Below the pieces are notes generated by a model, which worked only from the letters and a program-made list of their open reading frames with translations, was not told the origin of the DNA and ran no database searches. DNA of 13,164 bases from an uncultured Bariatricus sp. Lineage in GTDB: Bacteria; Bacillota; Clostridia; Lachnospirales; Lachnospiraceae. Positions 1 through 8,360 of this stretch are shown piece after piece. The translations under genes and the position numbers were made by a program. Numbering within the stretch: position 1 is the stretch's first letter; each line of letters starts with the position of its first letter. Location: positions 1-13,164 of the forward strand of contig CAKRFP010000051.1 in assembly GCA_934320645.1 (NCBI GenBank). Direction: 5' to 3'.

Positions 1-37
1 GGAAACCGCAAAAATGATTCCTCATCTTGCGGTTTCC
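1..37 (-). terminator. Probable terminator hairpin after the yedE-tusA-DUF3343 operon
   Basis: Positions 1-11 (GGAAACCGCAA) and 27-37 (TTGCGGTTTCC) form a perfect 11-bp inverted repeat around a 15-nt loop. It lies 15 nt past the stop of the last minus-strand gene. The U-run needed for a minus-strand intrinsic terminator would lie left of base 1 and cannot be seen, so the call rests on the stem and its position. On the plus strand the stem is not followed by a clean T-run. Confidence 0.6.
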
Positions 38-52
38 TCATTCTAACTCTTC

Positions 53-289
53 TTATACCATACACTCGTGGATCTCTTCTTCTTCAAGACCGATTCCCTG
101 CATGACATTTTTCAGTTCTTCCCTGCATTCCAGTGGTGCGCACCAGGAAAGCCCGCATCCTGCTGAAATACTTCTCGGCACCGGGATCATACGTCCCTGT
201 GCACCAACTTTTTTACATTCTTTTTCCATCGCCATCGCATCCGCTGTTGTATGGAATGTGATGACCAGCTTTAACTCTTTTTTTCTCAT
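53..289 (-). CDS. DUF3343 putative Se/S carrier-like protein
   Basis: This 78-residue protein matches the DUF3343 / putative Se/S carrier-like family, small proteins often encoded beside selenium genes. The ferredoxin-like N-terminus (KLVITFHTTADAMAMEK) is followed by the family signature SAGCGLSWCAP around residues 42-52, with cysteines at about 45, 50 and 55. These are plausible sites for a persulfide or selenopersulfide, but that role is inferred from context. The start codon overlaps the TusA-like stop by one base (TAATG), so the two are probably translationally coupled. It is the last gene of the yedE operon, and a hairpin follows 15 nt downstream. The family is small, so the length is normal. 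Confidence 0.85.
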   Translation of the reverse strand: MRKKELKLVITFHTTADAMAMEKECKKVGAQGRMIPVPRSISAGCGLSWCAPLECREELKNVMQGIGLEEEEIHECMV

Positions 290-492
290 TATTCAATCAC
301 AATTTCAAATTCAGAGCCCTTCTCGGTAGAAGTTGCCTTCTTTCCTTTGTCCTTCGCAAACTTTTCAATATTAGTCTTCTGGTGAGGTTCACTCACAAGA
401 ACCTTGATCGGTCCGTTCGCATTCTTCAGTGCTTCTGCAGTAAGCATCAGCGGTTCCGGGCATGAAAGTCCTCTTGCATCTACTTCTTTCAT
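289..492 (-). CDS. TusA/SirA-like sulfur (selenium) carrier protein
   Basis: This is a 67-residue TusA/SirA-family protein. The family signature DARGLSCPEPL sits at residues 5-15, with Cys11 of the CPxP motif as the expected sulfur- or selenium-carrying residue. TusA proteins relay persulfide sulfur from a cysteine desulfurase to acceptors. In this operon, between a YedE transporter and a DUF3343 protein, a selenium-carrier role is likely but inferred. The start at 492 is chosen because it opens on the family's usual N-terminus and has AGGCAGG about 8 nt upstream. An in-frame ATG at 516 would add eight residues but lacks a good ribosome binding site. The gene is 69 nt downstream of yedE and overlaps the next gene by one base. 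Confidence 0.88.
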   Translation of the reverse strand: MKEVDARGLSCPEPLMLTAEALKNANGPIKVLVSEPHQKTNIEKFAKDKGKKATSTEKGSEFEIVIE

Positions 493-561
493 ATTTTTTA
501 CCTGCCTTCCTAGCATATCATATTTCTTATGGATTATCCATCTAAATCTTGCGGTTTCTGA

Positions 562-1659
562 CTATTTTGCCTGCTCTCTTTTGTTTGTAAATGCAATGAT
601 AAAGCATGCGATAATACAGATAATGCAAGCAACTTTTCCATTCGGCGTTACGGCTCCTGCAACGAGTTCGCCTGTCTCTGCATTCATAGCTGTTCCGCTT
701 GATGCAAGTCCGAAGTTATGGCAAAGTGCTGCCGCAAAGAACATACCAAGTACAGTCACTGCTGAATCAGAAGATCCCTGTCCTGCAAGGATCAGCTGAC
801 GAAGCGGGCAACCACCGGCAAGAACTGCCGCGAATCCTACCGCATACATGCCAAGGATATTCCACAGATGGTTGGAATGTGCAATGATTCCAGGAGTGTT
901 AAATCCAAGTACGAATCTTCCTGTTGCCAGATTGAAGATCAGCATTACAACAAAAAGACCTGCAATAATTGTAAGAAGATCAAAGTTCTTCATTAAGATC
1001 GCATCACGGATTCCGCCGGCGAAGCACATTCTTGATTTCTGAGCAAGTGCTCCGAAAATAAGTCCGCCGATAAGTGACATGATAATTGGTGCATGAAGAC
1101 TTCCAGGACCTGCTTCACTTGCTTTGAGAAGTGTTGAGCAGGTTGCAAGGATCAGAATACCAAGCATCAGTACCGGAAGCACTGCTCCACTTTCTTTATT
1201 CGTCTCATGCGCACGTCCAAGGCTGAATCCTTTTTTCAGGGCAAATGCTCCTGTTCCTACTCCAAGTACAAAACCGATCAGTGCTACCCATGCATTCAGG
1301 TCACCTGCTGACATACGGATCACCATACGGAGCGGGCAGCCAAGGAAAATCAGGGAACCGATCATAATTACCATACCAAGGATAAAGCGGATCATCGGTG
1401 AAGATCCTGCTGTTGAACGGTACTCTTTTGTTGCCACTGAAATAACAAATGCTCCGATCACAAGACCGATGATCTCCGGTCTTGCATACTGTACAACTTC
1501 GGCCTGGTGAAATCCCAGAGCTCCTGCCGTATCACGGATAAAGCAGGCAATACAAAATGCCATATTTGCCGGATTACCAAAGTAAGCCAGAAATGCTGCT
1601 ACAAGCCCACACAGAACCCCCGCAAGTGCAAGCTTCTTCTTTGAATCTGATAAATTCAT
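562..1659 (-). CDS. yedE: YedE-family putative selenium transporter
   Basis: This 365-residue polytopic membrane protein belongs to the YedE/YeeE sulfur-transport family, and its location points to the selenium-linked YedE subgroup. It shows about ten hydrophobic segments and an internal two-fold repeat. The first half carries CIACFIRD (36-43) and GCPLR (107-111); the second carries RMCFAGGIRD (210-219) and GGCPLR (282-287). The paired cysteine motifs probably line the transport path, as established for YeeE thiosulfate transporters; selenium as substrate is inferred from the neighbours. The start has an excellent site, GGAGG about 7 nt upstream. It heads its own transcription unit, with a promoter at 1729-1757, and is followed by the TusA-like and DUF3343 genes. 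The length is normal for the family. Confidence 0.9.
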   Translation of the reverse strand: MNLSDSKKKLALAGVLCGLVAAFLAYFGNPANMAFCIACFIRDTAGALGFHQAEVVQYARPEIIGLVIGAFVISVATKEYRSTAGSSPMIRFILGMVIMIGSLIFLGCPLRMVIRMSAGDLNAWVALIGFVLGVGTGAFALKKGFSLGRAHETNKESGAVLPVLMLGILILATCSTLLKASEAGPGSLHAPIIMSLIGGLIFGALAQKSRMCFAGGIRDAILMKNFDLLTIIAGLFVVMLIFNLATGRFVLGFNTPGIIAHSNHLWNILGMYAVGFAAVLAGGCPLRQLILAGQGSSDSAVTVLGMFFAAALCHNFGLASSGTAMNAETGELVAGAVTPNGKVACIICIIACFIIAFTNKREQAK

Positions 1660-1728
1660 TTTTCTTCCTCCTTCGTCTTTCTCTCATTCGTCATTTTGAC
1701 TATTAAAGACTTTTTTTGTTACCTTATA

Positions 1729-1757
1729 ATTATATCTTTTGCACAACTTCTTGTCCA
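1729..1757 (-). promoter_or_regulatory. Sigma-70-type promoter of yedE
   Basis: On the minus strand TGGACA (1757-1752) is separated by 17 nt from a perfect TATAAT (1734-1729). This predicts a transcript start near 1722 and a 5' leader of about 60 nt ending in the GGAGG site of yedE. It lies directly after the hairpin that ends the upstream operon, so yedE has an independent start. The dyad shared by the yedF and selD promoters is not present here. Confidence 0.7.
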
Positions 1758-1772
1758 ATTCATAATTAAAAT

Positions 1773-1814
1773 AGACCGATATATATATTGATACTATCAA
1801 TACTATATCGGTCT
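1773..1814 (-). terminator. Long hairpin terminating the selDAB-lysR-desulfurase operon
   Basis: A 42-nt near-perfect hairpin has outer arms AGACCGATATA / TATATCGGTCT (11 bp) and an inner dyad TATTGATA-G-TATCAATA. On the minus strand it starts 45 nt after the desulfurase stop and is followed by ATTTTAATTA. On the plus strand it is followed by a T-rich stretch. It is best read as an intrinsic terminator between two minus-strand units. It lies about 50 bases upstream of the yedE -10 element, so a regulatory role is also possible. Confidence 0.6.
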
Positions 1815-1859
1815 TCTATCAATTTTTATTCTTATATAAAATCCTGACTTTACAAAATT

Positions 1860-2999
1860 CTACTCTTCTTCTGCAAGCTCGCGGATTGCCCGGATTGCTG
1901 TATCCACTTCTTCCTCTGTGTTATAGTGGGAAAAACTGAATCTGACAGCCCCCTGCTCTACGGTTCCAAGCGCCTCATGCATCCGTGGTGCACAGTGTCC
2001 TCCTGAACGGGTAGAAATCCCATAATCTGTCAGAAGTGCATCGCTGACTTCTCCCGAATCATAATCTCTGATATTCAGGCTCACTACCGCACAGCGGTCC
2101 ATGCTGCTGAAATCCCCATAGATTTTGACTCCCTGGATTTCTTTTACACCTTCATAAAACCGCTTCATCAATGCCTGTTCCTTTGCGCGGATCGTGTCAA
2201 TTCCTGTCTCTTCCAGGTATCCGATCGCAGCATCCAGTCCGGCAATTCCATGTCCGTTGAGGGTTCCGGCTTCCAGTGCTGTCGGCATCTCTTCCGGCTG
2301 GGTCTTACTGTAAGTCTGTACACCAGTACCACCAGAAAGAAGCGGTCTGACATGCAGCCCTTTTCTTACATACATTCCACCGGTTCCCTGCGGTCCTAAA
2401 AGTCCCTTATGACCGGTAAAACACAGAATATCAATGTGCATCTTCTGCACATCAATCGGAAATACGCCTGCTGTCTGTGAAGCATCTACCACAAATAAGA
2501 GATCATGTGCTTTTGCAATCTCTCCGATCCGCTCCACGTCCACTTTATTTCCTGTCAGATTCGATCCATGGGTGCAGACGATCGCTTTTGTGTTTTCTTT
2601 GATCGCCTTTTCAAAATCTGCGTAATCCAGAGTTCCTTTTTCATCACTGTTAAGGAATGTTACTTCTACCCCTTTTTTCTCCATCTCATAAAGCGGTCTG
2701 AGAACTGAATTGTGTTCCAGAACCGTCGAGATCACATGGTCTCCCGGATTTAAGATTCCTTTAATTGCAATATTCAGACTCTCTGTTGAATTCATCGTAA
2801 ATACAATCTGTCTTGCATCTTCCGCTCCGAAGAAAGCTGCAAGCTTTTCTCTTGTATCATACACCGTTCTTGCTGCTCCGAGAGATGCCTCATTGACACC
2901 TCTTCCGGCATTTCCCATGGAACACATTGCTGCTGTGATCGCATCAATGACTTCCTGTGGTTTGCGCATTGTCGTTGCCGCATTATCTAAATATATCAT
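1860..2999 (-). CDS. EGA-type class V aminotransferase: cysteine desulfurase / selenocysteine lyase-like
   Basis: This 379-residue PLP enzyme is of the NifS/CsdB class V fold, closest by eye to the 'cysteine desulfurase family (EGA)' group. It has YLDNAATT (3-10), LEHNS (95-99) with a PLP-stacking His, VDASQTAG (171-178), and TGHKGLLGP (195-203) with the Schiff-base Lys198. RSGGHCAP (331-338) contains the catalytic Cys336. The reaction is release of sulfur or selenium from cysteine or selenocysteine as an enzyme-bound (seleno)persulfide plus alanine. Its place behind selD-selA-selB suggests it supplies reduced selenium to SelD, but substrate preference cannot be read from sequence. The start at 2999 is preferred over an ATG-like start at 3032 because AGAGGA lies about 7 nt upstream and the family begins at MIYLDNAATT. 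It starts 13 nt after lysR1. Confidence 0.9.
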   Translation of the reverse strand: MIYLDNAATTMRKPQEVIDAITAAMCSMGNAGRGVNEASLGAARTVYDTREKLAAFFGAEDARQIVFTMNSTESLNIAIKGILNPGDHVISTVLEHNSVLRPLYEMEKKGVEVTFLNSDEKGTLDYADFEKAIKENTKAIVCTHGSNLTGNKVDVERIGEIAKAHDLLFVVDASQTAGVFPIDVQKMHIDILCFTGHKGLLGPQGTGGMYVRKGLHVRPLLSGGTGVQTYSKTQPEEMPTALEAGTLNGHGIAGLDAAIGYLEETGIDTIRAKEQALMKRFYEGVKEIQGVKIYGDFSSMDRCAVVSLNIRDYDSGEVSDALLTDYGISTRSGGHCAPRMHEALGTVEQGAVRFSFSHYNTEEEVDTAIRAIRELAEEE

Positions 3000-3012
3000 T
3001 TTTATCCTCTTT

Positions 3013-3930
3013 TCATTTCCCCATACGTGCATCCGGATAGAAATCTTTTACGATCCGGATCAGATGCTCTGCTGCTGCAGGCAGCTGATAGTTTTTATTG
3101 TATACAAGGTTCAGATAACGACTGCTTTCATCCTTCTGTAACGGAAATTCCAGAACCTGCCCGGTCCGGATCTCCTCTTCTGCTGCAAGTCTTGATATGA
3201 TTGTGATTCCAAGCCCGCTTTTCACTGACCTTTTTATCGCCTCCGGATTCTCAATGCTTGCTACAATATTGAGTGTGTCCGGCATAATACCTGATTTTTT
3301 TAATATCTTTTCTGTTTCTTTGCGGGTTCCCGATCCTTCTTCCCGCATAATGATCGGTTCATTCTTGATCCATGTTGCTGTCTTGTAGCGCTTCTGTATT
3401 TCCCGATAGAATTCGGTGTTCGGCATAATCGCAACCAGTTCATCCCGGTAAAACGGCATATATCTGCAATGCTTCTTTTCAAGTATCGTACCTGTAAATC
3501 CGATATCTACCATATGTCCTGCTACCTGTTCCACAACACCGCAGCTGTCATTTTCTGAAATCCGGAACTGCTCATCCGGATATGCTTCCCTGAATTTTGC
3601 CAGAATTGCCGGCAGAACATACTGTGCCGGGATTGTCGAAGTTGCAATCGTAATACATTTTTCTTCACGCTGTGCATCTTTTGAAAACACATGCACGATT
3701 TCTTCTTCCAGTTCTACCATCTGACGCGCATACTGATATAACTGCTTTCCTTCTTCCGACAATTTCACTTCTTTTGTATTTCTTACAAAGAGGCGTGAAT
3801 CCAGCTCTTTCTCCAGAGCAGAGATATGTGCACTGACCGTTGGCTGTGTCAGGAACAAAAGCTTTGCCGCTTTCGAAAAGCTTCCCGACTCAGTTACCTT
3901 AACAAATGCCTCCAGCTGCTTTAAATTCAT
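3013..3930 (-). CDS. LysR-family regulator, selenium-locus type (copy 1)
   Basis: This is a 305-residue LysR-type transcriptional regulator. The N-terminal winged helix-turn-helix spans about residues 1-60 (MNLKQLEAFVKV; SFSKAAKLLFLTQPTVSAHI as recognition region). A linker helix and a periplasmic-binding-like effector domain (about 88-295) follow. It belongs with the LysR proteins found in clostridial selenium loci. Its start overlaps the selB stop by four bases (ATGA), so it is co-translated with selB. The desulfurase follows 13 nt downstream. A paralogue at 8388-9308 is alignable end to end, with roughly two thirds identical residues by eye. The ligand is unknown; a selenium- or sulfur-linked effector is only inference. 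Confidence 0.9.
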   Translation of the reverse strand: MNLKQLEAFVKVTESGSFSKAAKLLFLTQPTVSAHISALEKELDSRLFVRNTKEVKLSEEGKQLYQYARQMVELEEEIVHVFSKDAQREEKCITIATSTIPAQYVLPAILAKFREAYPDEQFRISENDSCGVVEQVAGHMVDIGFTGTILEKKHCRYMPFYRDELVAIMPNTEFYREIQKRYKTATWIKNEPIIMREEGSGTRKETEKILKKSGIMPDTLNIVASIENPEAIKRSVKSGLGITIISRLAAEEEIRTGQVLEFPLQKDESSRYLNLVYNKNYQLPAAAEHLIRIVKDFYPDARMGK

Positions 3931-5843
3931 AAGTATGCCACCCTCTCACTTTCTCCGCCTGTTTTCTTCGTCACCTTAATGCTGTCCATGTATTCCAGAA
4001 TCGGTTTCGCACTCTTTCTGCTTGTCGAAAACATATCCCTTACCTGTGCGATCGTGATCAGATTTTCTTCCTTCAGATGATTCTGAATTTTTTCCTTCGC
4101 TTCATCCATCAGATATTTCATCGTAAACATCTCTTCATTGATACGGAGTACTTTTCCTTCATCAATCATCATGAGAACCACATCTTCCGCTGTCTGGCGC
4201 GGAATCTTTCCAAAATCAATCTCTGAAAATCTTACAAAATCATATTTTGCTTTTTCAAATGTATCTGTAATCAGCTTCTCTGTCTCTAGATACATTTCAT
4301 CTTTCGGAACTTCATATCCCGGAAGTGAAAGATATTCTTCCCTTCTTCCGTAGACATTTTCTTCCGTCATTCTTTCAATATAAGCATCAAATACGTTTGG
4401 TTTGATCTTTTTCAGGAAGGTATTATGGATTTCTGCTTTCTTCATTCCATACCGGTATGGATGCTCACTGTGATACTTCTGCAGTGCCTCTTCGATCTTC
4501 TGGCGCACTACAAATTCACTGTCTCTGTGCCACAAATAGGTGTCTTTCTTCATTGAAAATACACAGATTGTTCCCGATTCTTCCAGTTCTCCAAGATACT
4601 CTTTCAGCTCATCCACCGAATGCGCCATCACTTTTGCGAGTTCGGCGAGCGTGATCATTGTATCCCCATGCTCTTTGATCTGAAGTTCCATGACATCTCC
4701 AAGAGAACCTGATTCTTTTTTCTTTAATTCTTCGATTGTCTGCGCATCGAAACGCTTCTTCCGCACCGGATTCGGTTCCAGCACGATTCCTCCCCCAATG
4801 GTCTCCATCGGCGAATAGAAACGTACTACAAAACGGTCGCCTCGTTTAACAGCAATCTCTTCTTCCAGTCTGAGCTGAACCAGTCCCTCTTCTCCCGGTC
4901 CAATCTGCTCCTTATCCAGCAGAACCGCACGGCAGAGGATCTCACTCGTACCAGTGTACAAATGCAATCTCTCATGATTTGTAAGGATACGCATAGAGTC
5001 TTCCAGAACGGTTAGTTTCACATCCAGAAGATCTGTATTTTTCATACTGTTCTTCGGTGCAAGCACACATCCTCTGCGGATCTCCTTTTTCTTCACGTTC
5101 GACAGGTTGATCGCCACTCGCTGTCCGGCATAGCATTTATCCTGATTCTGTCCGTGTACCTGGATGTTACGGATCTTGCATTCCTTTCCAATCGGATACA
5201 TTTCCAGAACATCTTCTTTGGTGATCGTACCAGAGATCAGAGTACCGGTAATGATCGTTCCAAAGCCTGACAGAGTAAATGCACGGTCGATCGGAAGTCT
5301 TGGAATAGTCTGTGTATCCTTCGCAACCACTTCATCTGACATCAGCTGTTGGATGGTATCCGTCAGTTCATCCAGCCCCTGTCCGGTTGCAGCCGATACT
5401 TTGACAACCGGTGCACCTTCCAGAAAAGTACCTTCCAGTTCTTCCTGGATTTCTTCCTCAACAAGCTCCAGCCATTCTTCATCGACCAGGTCACATTTAT
5501 TGATCACCAGAATGCTCTTCTTGATCCCAAGGAGTCCCAGAATGTCCATGTGTTCTCTTGTCTGCGGCATGATACCTTCATCCGCTGCCACAACCAAAAG
5601 TACCAGATCCATTCCGACAACTCCCGCAACCATGTTGTTGATAAATTTTTCATGTCCCGGAACATCAATGATCCCTACACGGTCTCCATTTTTCAGATCA
5701 AAATAAGTAAACCCGAGGTCAATGGTGATCCCTCTTCTCTGTTCTTCTTCCCACCGGTCTGTGTTGCGTCCGGTAAGTGCTTTTATCAATGTCGTCTTCC
5801 CGTGGTCAATGTGACCTGCGGTTCCTACGATAATGTTTTTCAT
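3927..5843 (-). CDS. selB: Selenocysteine-specific elongation factor SelB
   Basis: SelB is the specialised EF-Tu-like GTPase that brings Sec-tRNA(Sec) to UGA codons marked by a SECIS hairpin. This 638-residue protein has all GTPase motifs: GHIDHGKT (10-17), GITI (38-41), DVPGHEKF (60-67) and NKCD (115-118). EF-Tu-like domains II-III follow, then a long C-terminal part of winged-helix repeats (about 380-638) that in known SelBs binds the SECIS RNA. The length is normal. Its ATG overlaps the selA stop by four bases, with GGGAG about 7 nt upstream inside selA, and its own stop overlaps lysR1 by four bases. This tight coupling makes selA-selB-lysR1 one translational unit. Confidence 0.97.
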   Translation of the reverse strand: MKNIIVGTAGHIDHGKTTLIKALTGRNTDRWEEEQRRGITIDLGFTYFDLKNGDRVGIIDVPGHEKFINNMVAGVVGMDLVLLVVAADEGIMPQTREHMDILGLLGIKKSILVINKCDLVDEEWLELVEEEIQEELEGTFLEGAPVVKVSAATGQGLDELTDTIQQLMSDEVVAKDTQTIPRLPIDRAFTLSGFGTIITGTLISGTITKEDVLEMYPIGKECKIRNIQVHGQNQDKCYAGQRVAINLSNVKKKEIRRGCVLAPKNSMKNTDLLDVKLTVLEDSMRILTNHERLHLYTGTSEILCRAVLLDKEQIGPGEEGLVQLRLEEEIAVKRGDRFVVRFYSPMETIGGGIVLEPNPVRKKRFDAQTIEELKKKESGSLGDVMELQIKEHGDTMITLAELAKVMAHSVDELKEYLGELEESGTICVFSMKKDTYLWHRDSEFVVRQKIEEALQKYHSEHPYRYGMKKAEIHNTFLKKIKPNVFDAYIERMTEENVYGRREEYLSLPGYEVPKDEMYLETEKLITDTFEKAKYDFVRFSEIDFGKIPRQTAEDVVLMMIDEGKVLRINEEMFTMKYLMDEAKEKIQNHLKEENLITIAQVRDMFSTSRKSAKPILEYMDSIKVTKKTGGESERVAYL

Positions 5844-7234
5844 AATAATTCTCCCAGCATCTCTGCTATCTTCTTAAAGTAGCAGGATTCAATTGTCCGC
5901 ACATCCAGATAAATCGTATCGTTAGCTGTACGCGGAATGATCGGCATGGAAAGATGCCGCATCTCTTCTTCCAGCTTCGGTACACTGATATTCTCCGGCT
6001 TAATCGTAACTGCCATACTCGGAATGCGTTCAAGTGGAAGCGATCCTCCACCGATCTGTGATTCACACGGTTCCATCCCGATCGTTGCAGCAAGATGTGC
6101 ATTCTGCAGAATCCGTTTCAGAGATCTTGCACGCTTTTCCACATCCTCTTTGGACTCTGTGATCATACGCAGTACCGGAAGATTCTGGATTGCCTTTTCT
6201 TCTGATAAATATTCCTGTAATACCAGTTCCAGTGCCGCCGCCGTAAATTTATCAATTCGCAGTGCACGTGTCAGCTGGTTCTTCTTCATCTGGTCAATAT
6301 ATTTCTTCTTACCGATGATGATTCCAGCCTGCGGGCCACCGAGCAGCTTGTCTCCGCTGAAGCATACAACGTCCGCTCCCTTGCGGATAGAATCCTGAAC
6401 CGTCGGTTCATAGGTCAGTCCGTATTTACTCAGGTCGATCAGCACACCACTTCCAAGATCTTCGATGATCGGAATATCGTGTTCCTGTGCAATCGGAATC
6501 AGTTCATCGATCGTAACCGTCTCTGTAAATCCAACAATACGGTAGTTGCTTGTATGAACCTTAAGGAGTGCTTTTGTCTCCTCTGTGATTGCTTCCTCAT
6601 AATCAGAATAATGTGTCTTGTTCGTTGTTCCGACTTCTACAAGGGAAGCTCCGCTCTGCTCCATGACATCCGGAATCCGGAATTTCCCACCGATCTCAAC
6701 CAACTCTCCGCGGGAAACAACAACTTCCCCACCTTTTGCCATCGAGCTTAAGATCAGCATAACAGCCGCGGCATTATTGTTGACCGCCATCGCAGCCTCT
6801 GCCCCGGTCAGTTTGCAGAGGAGCTTTTCAAAATGGGAATATCTCTCCCCACGTGCTCCTGCTTCCAGATTATATTCCAGATTGGAGTAACCACTCACAA
6901 TCCCTGCCAGTCTCTCAACATGCTCCTTACTGATCGGCGCACGGCCGAGATTGGTGTGGAGAACTGTTCCTGTTCCGTTGATCACCATTTTCATATTCGG
7001 CTCATGCAGCTTTCCTGCATGTCGTTTTATATTCTGCGTAAGCATCCCGATCTGCGCTTTCGCTTCCTCTTCTTCCTCGCACTTTCCGATAAATGCTCTG
7101 AGCGCATCCATCTCTTCACGGATCACATCCATCACAAGTTCACGTCCATATGCATCAATCAGATCCTGTATCTCCTGTTCTTCAAGCAGAATATCTACTT
7201 TCGGAATACTGCGAAATAATAAATTTTTATTCAT
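5840..7234 (-). CDS. selA: L-seryl-tRNA(Sec) selenium transferase SelA
   Basis: SelA is the bacterial PLP enzyme that converts Ser-tRNA(Sec) to Sec-tRNA(Sec) with selenophosphate. The 464-residue protein matches the full family length. It has the N-terminal domain (IPKVDILL, residues 10-17) used by the family for tRNA contact, NGTGTVLHTNLGRAP (86-100), and SGDKLLGGPQAG (293-304), where Lys296 corresponds to the PLP-binding Lys295 of the E. coli enzyme. The start has GAGGAG just upstream and lies 24 nt after the selD stop, so it shares the selD transcript. It overlaps selB by four bases. Confidence 0.97.
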   Translation of the reverse strand: MNKNLLFRSIPKVDILLEEQEIQDLIDAYGRELVMDVIREEMDALRAFIGKCEEEEEAKAQIGMLTQNIKRHAGKLHEPNMKMVINGTGTVLHTNLGRAPISKEHVERLAGIVSGYSNLEYNLEAGARGERYSHFEKLLCKLTGAEAAMAVNNNAAAVMLILSSMAKGGEVVVSRGELVEIGGKFRIPDVMEQSGASLVEVGTTNKTHYSDYEEAITEETKALLKVHTSNYRIVGFTETVTIDELIPIAQEHDIPIIEDLGSGVLIDLSKYGLTYEPTVQDSIRKGADVVCFSGDKLLGGPQAGIIIGKKKYIDQMKKNQLTRALRIDKFTAAALELVLQEYLSEEKAIQNLPVLRMITESKEDVEKRARSLKRILQNAHLAATIGMEPCESQIGGGSLPLERIPSMAVTIKPENISVPKLEEEMRHLSMPIIPRTANDTIYLDVRTIESCYFKKIAEMLGELL

Positions 7235-7258
7235 TTTCTCCTCTACCTCTTTGGATTC

Positions 7259-8302
7259 CTAGTGCAGACGAATCAGTTTATCACTCTTTTCTGTTACGGT
7301 TCCGATCAGGGATACCTTGGTATCCAGTTTCTTCTTCTCAAATGCTTCCATCACGGCTTCCGCGTACTGCGCTTCCACGCTGATGAGCAGTCCACCTGAT
7401 GTCTGCGGATCATATAACAGATCGATAAAATGATCTTCTACATTTCTGAAATCTACTTTCTGATAAGAATATCCCTTGTTCTTGTAAGCCCCCGCCGGAA
7501 CAAGGCCCATCTTTGCATAGCTGATTGCTTCATCAAGATATGCAACATCGTGAACATTCAGTTCAAATGTCACATTACTTGCCTCTGCCATTTCAACGCA
7601 GTGACCTAAAAGACCAAATCCTGTAATATCTGTACATGCATTTACAGGGAAATGATCCACAACTTCTTTTGCTTTCTTATTTAATGAAGACATAACGATC
7701 TCTGCTTCTTTGATTGCAGCTGCAGATGCCATCTCTCCTTTGATTGCTGTATTAACAATTCCTGTTCCGACCTGCTTGGTAAGGATCAGCACATCTCCAG
7801 GTTTGCATCCGTAATTCTTGAAAATCTTTTTCGGATGTACAAAACCAGACACACAAAGACCGTACTTCGGCTCGTCGTCCTGTACGGTATGTCCCCCAAC
7901 CAGAACAGCTCCTGCCTCTTTTACCTTATCGGCTCCACCGGCAAGAATATCTCCTAAGATCTGTGGATCAAGACAGTTCGGAAATCCTACGATATTAAGT
8001 GCTACCTTCGGCTCTCCTCCCATTGCGTAAACATCACTGAGCGAGTTTGCTGCTGCAATCTGTCCAAACATATACGGATCATCCACGATCGGTGTAAAGA
8101 AATCTACCGTCTGGATCATCGCAATATCATCTGTAACCTTGTAAATCGCTGCATCATCCGATGTCTCAATTCCGACGATCAAATTTTCATCTTCAAATTT
8201 TGGTAACTTACCCAGAACCTGGGCAAGGGTCTCCGGACCTACTTTAGCAGCTCACCCGGAAGTTTTTGCATACTGTGTCAGTCTTACTTTTTCTTTATTC
8301 AT
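7259..8302 (-). CDS. selD: Selenophosphate synthetase SelD, a selenocysteine-containing selenoprotein (UGA at codon 17)
   Basis: SelD makes selenophosphate from selenide and ATP, the selenium donor for SelA. The open frame downstream of 8182 lacks the enzyme's catalytic N-terminus. Reading upstream in frame gives MNKEKVRLTQYAKTSG, then TGA at 8254-8252, then AAKVGPETL. TGA is thus codon 17, aligned with catalytic Cys17 of E. coli SelD, and the conserved Lys is at 20. The whole protein is 347 residues including Sec, the expected length. A 9-bp hairpin with loop GUU lies 33 nt after the UGA (8207-8227). The start at 8302 has GGGG about 8 nt upstream. It has its own promoter (8361-8397) and leads selA-selB-lysR1-desulfurase. 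Gene finders that read TGA as stop will start it at about 8182 and lose the active site. Confidence 0.95.
8207..8227 (-). promoter_or_regulatory. Bacterial SECIS-like hairpin of selD
   Basis: On the minus strand CUUGCCCAG - GUU - CUGGGUAAG forms nine pairs (one G-U) with a three-base loop beginning in G. The loop starts 33 nt after the UGA. As I recall the published bacterial SECIS model, a G among the first two loop bases and a 16-37 nt spacing are the main criteria, and both are met. It lies within coding sequence, as usual for bacterial SECIS. A smaller GGUC-CGGA-GACC hairpin lies nearer the UGA and may stack below or compete. Confidence 0.75.
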
Positions 8303-8360
8303 TGTTTATCCCCAACTTATACTTTTCATTTAACATGTTACCTACCGCAAAAATGCGCAC

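Noticed and set aside
24..557. A 13-base match (ATCTTGCGGTTTC) between the left-end hairpin and the yedE 3' region near 545-557
   Set aside because: It is a single short match without flanking similarity or partner arm at the second site; chance cannot be excluded.
1656..1694. A 12-codon upstream ORF in the yedE leader whose TGA overlaps the yedE ATG
   Set aside because: It has no ribosome binding site of its own and its frame merely runs through the purine-rich Shine-Dalgarno region, so chance is the better explanation.
1805..1821. Partial match to the selD/yedF dyad upstream of yedE
   Set aside because: About 13 of 17 bases match, but the left arm is lost, there is no -35 at proper spacing, and it overlaps the terminator hairpin about 90 nt from the yedE transcript start.
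5164..5882. Plus-strand ORFs of 177-180 codons inside selB
   Set aside because: They are overlapping antisense shadows of the strongly supported selB, with Ser-rich composition typical of reverse-frame translation.
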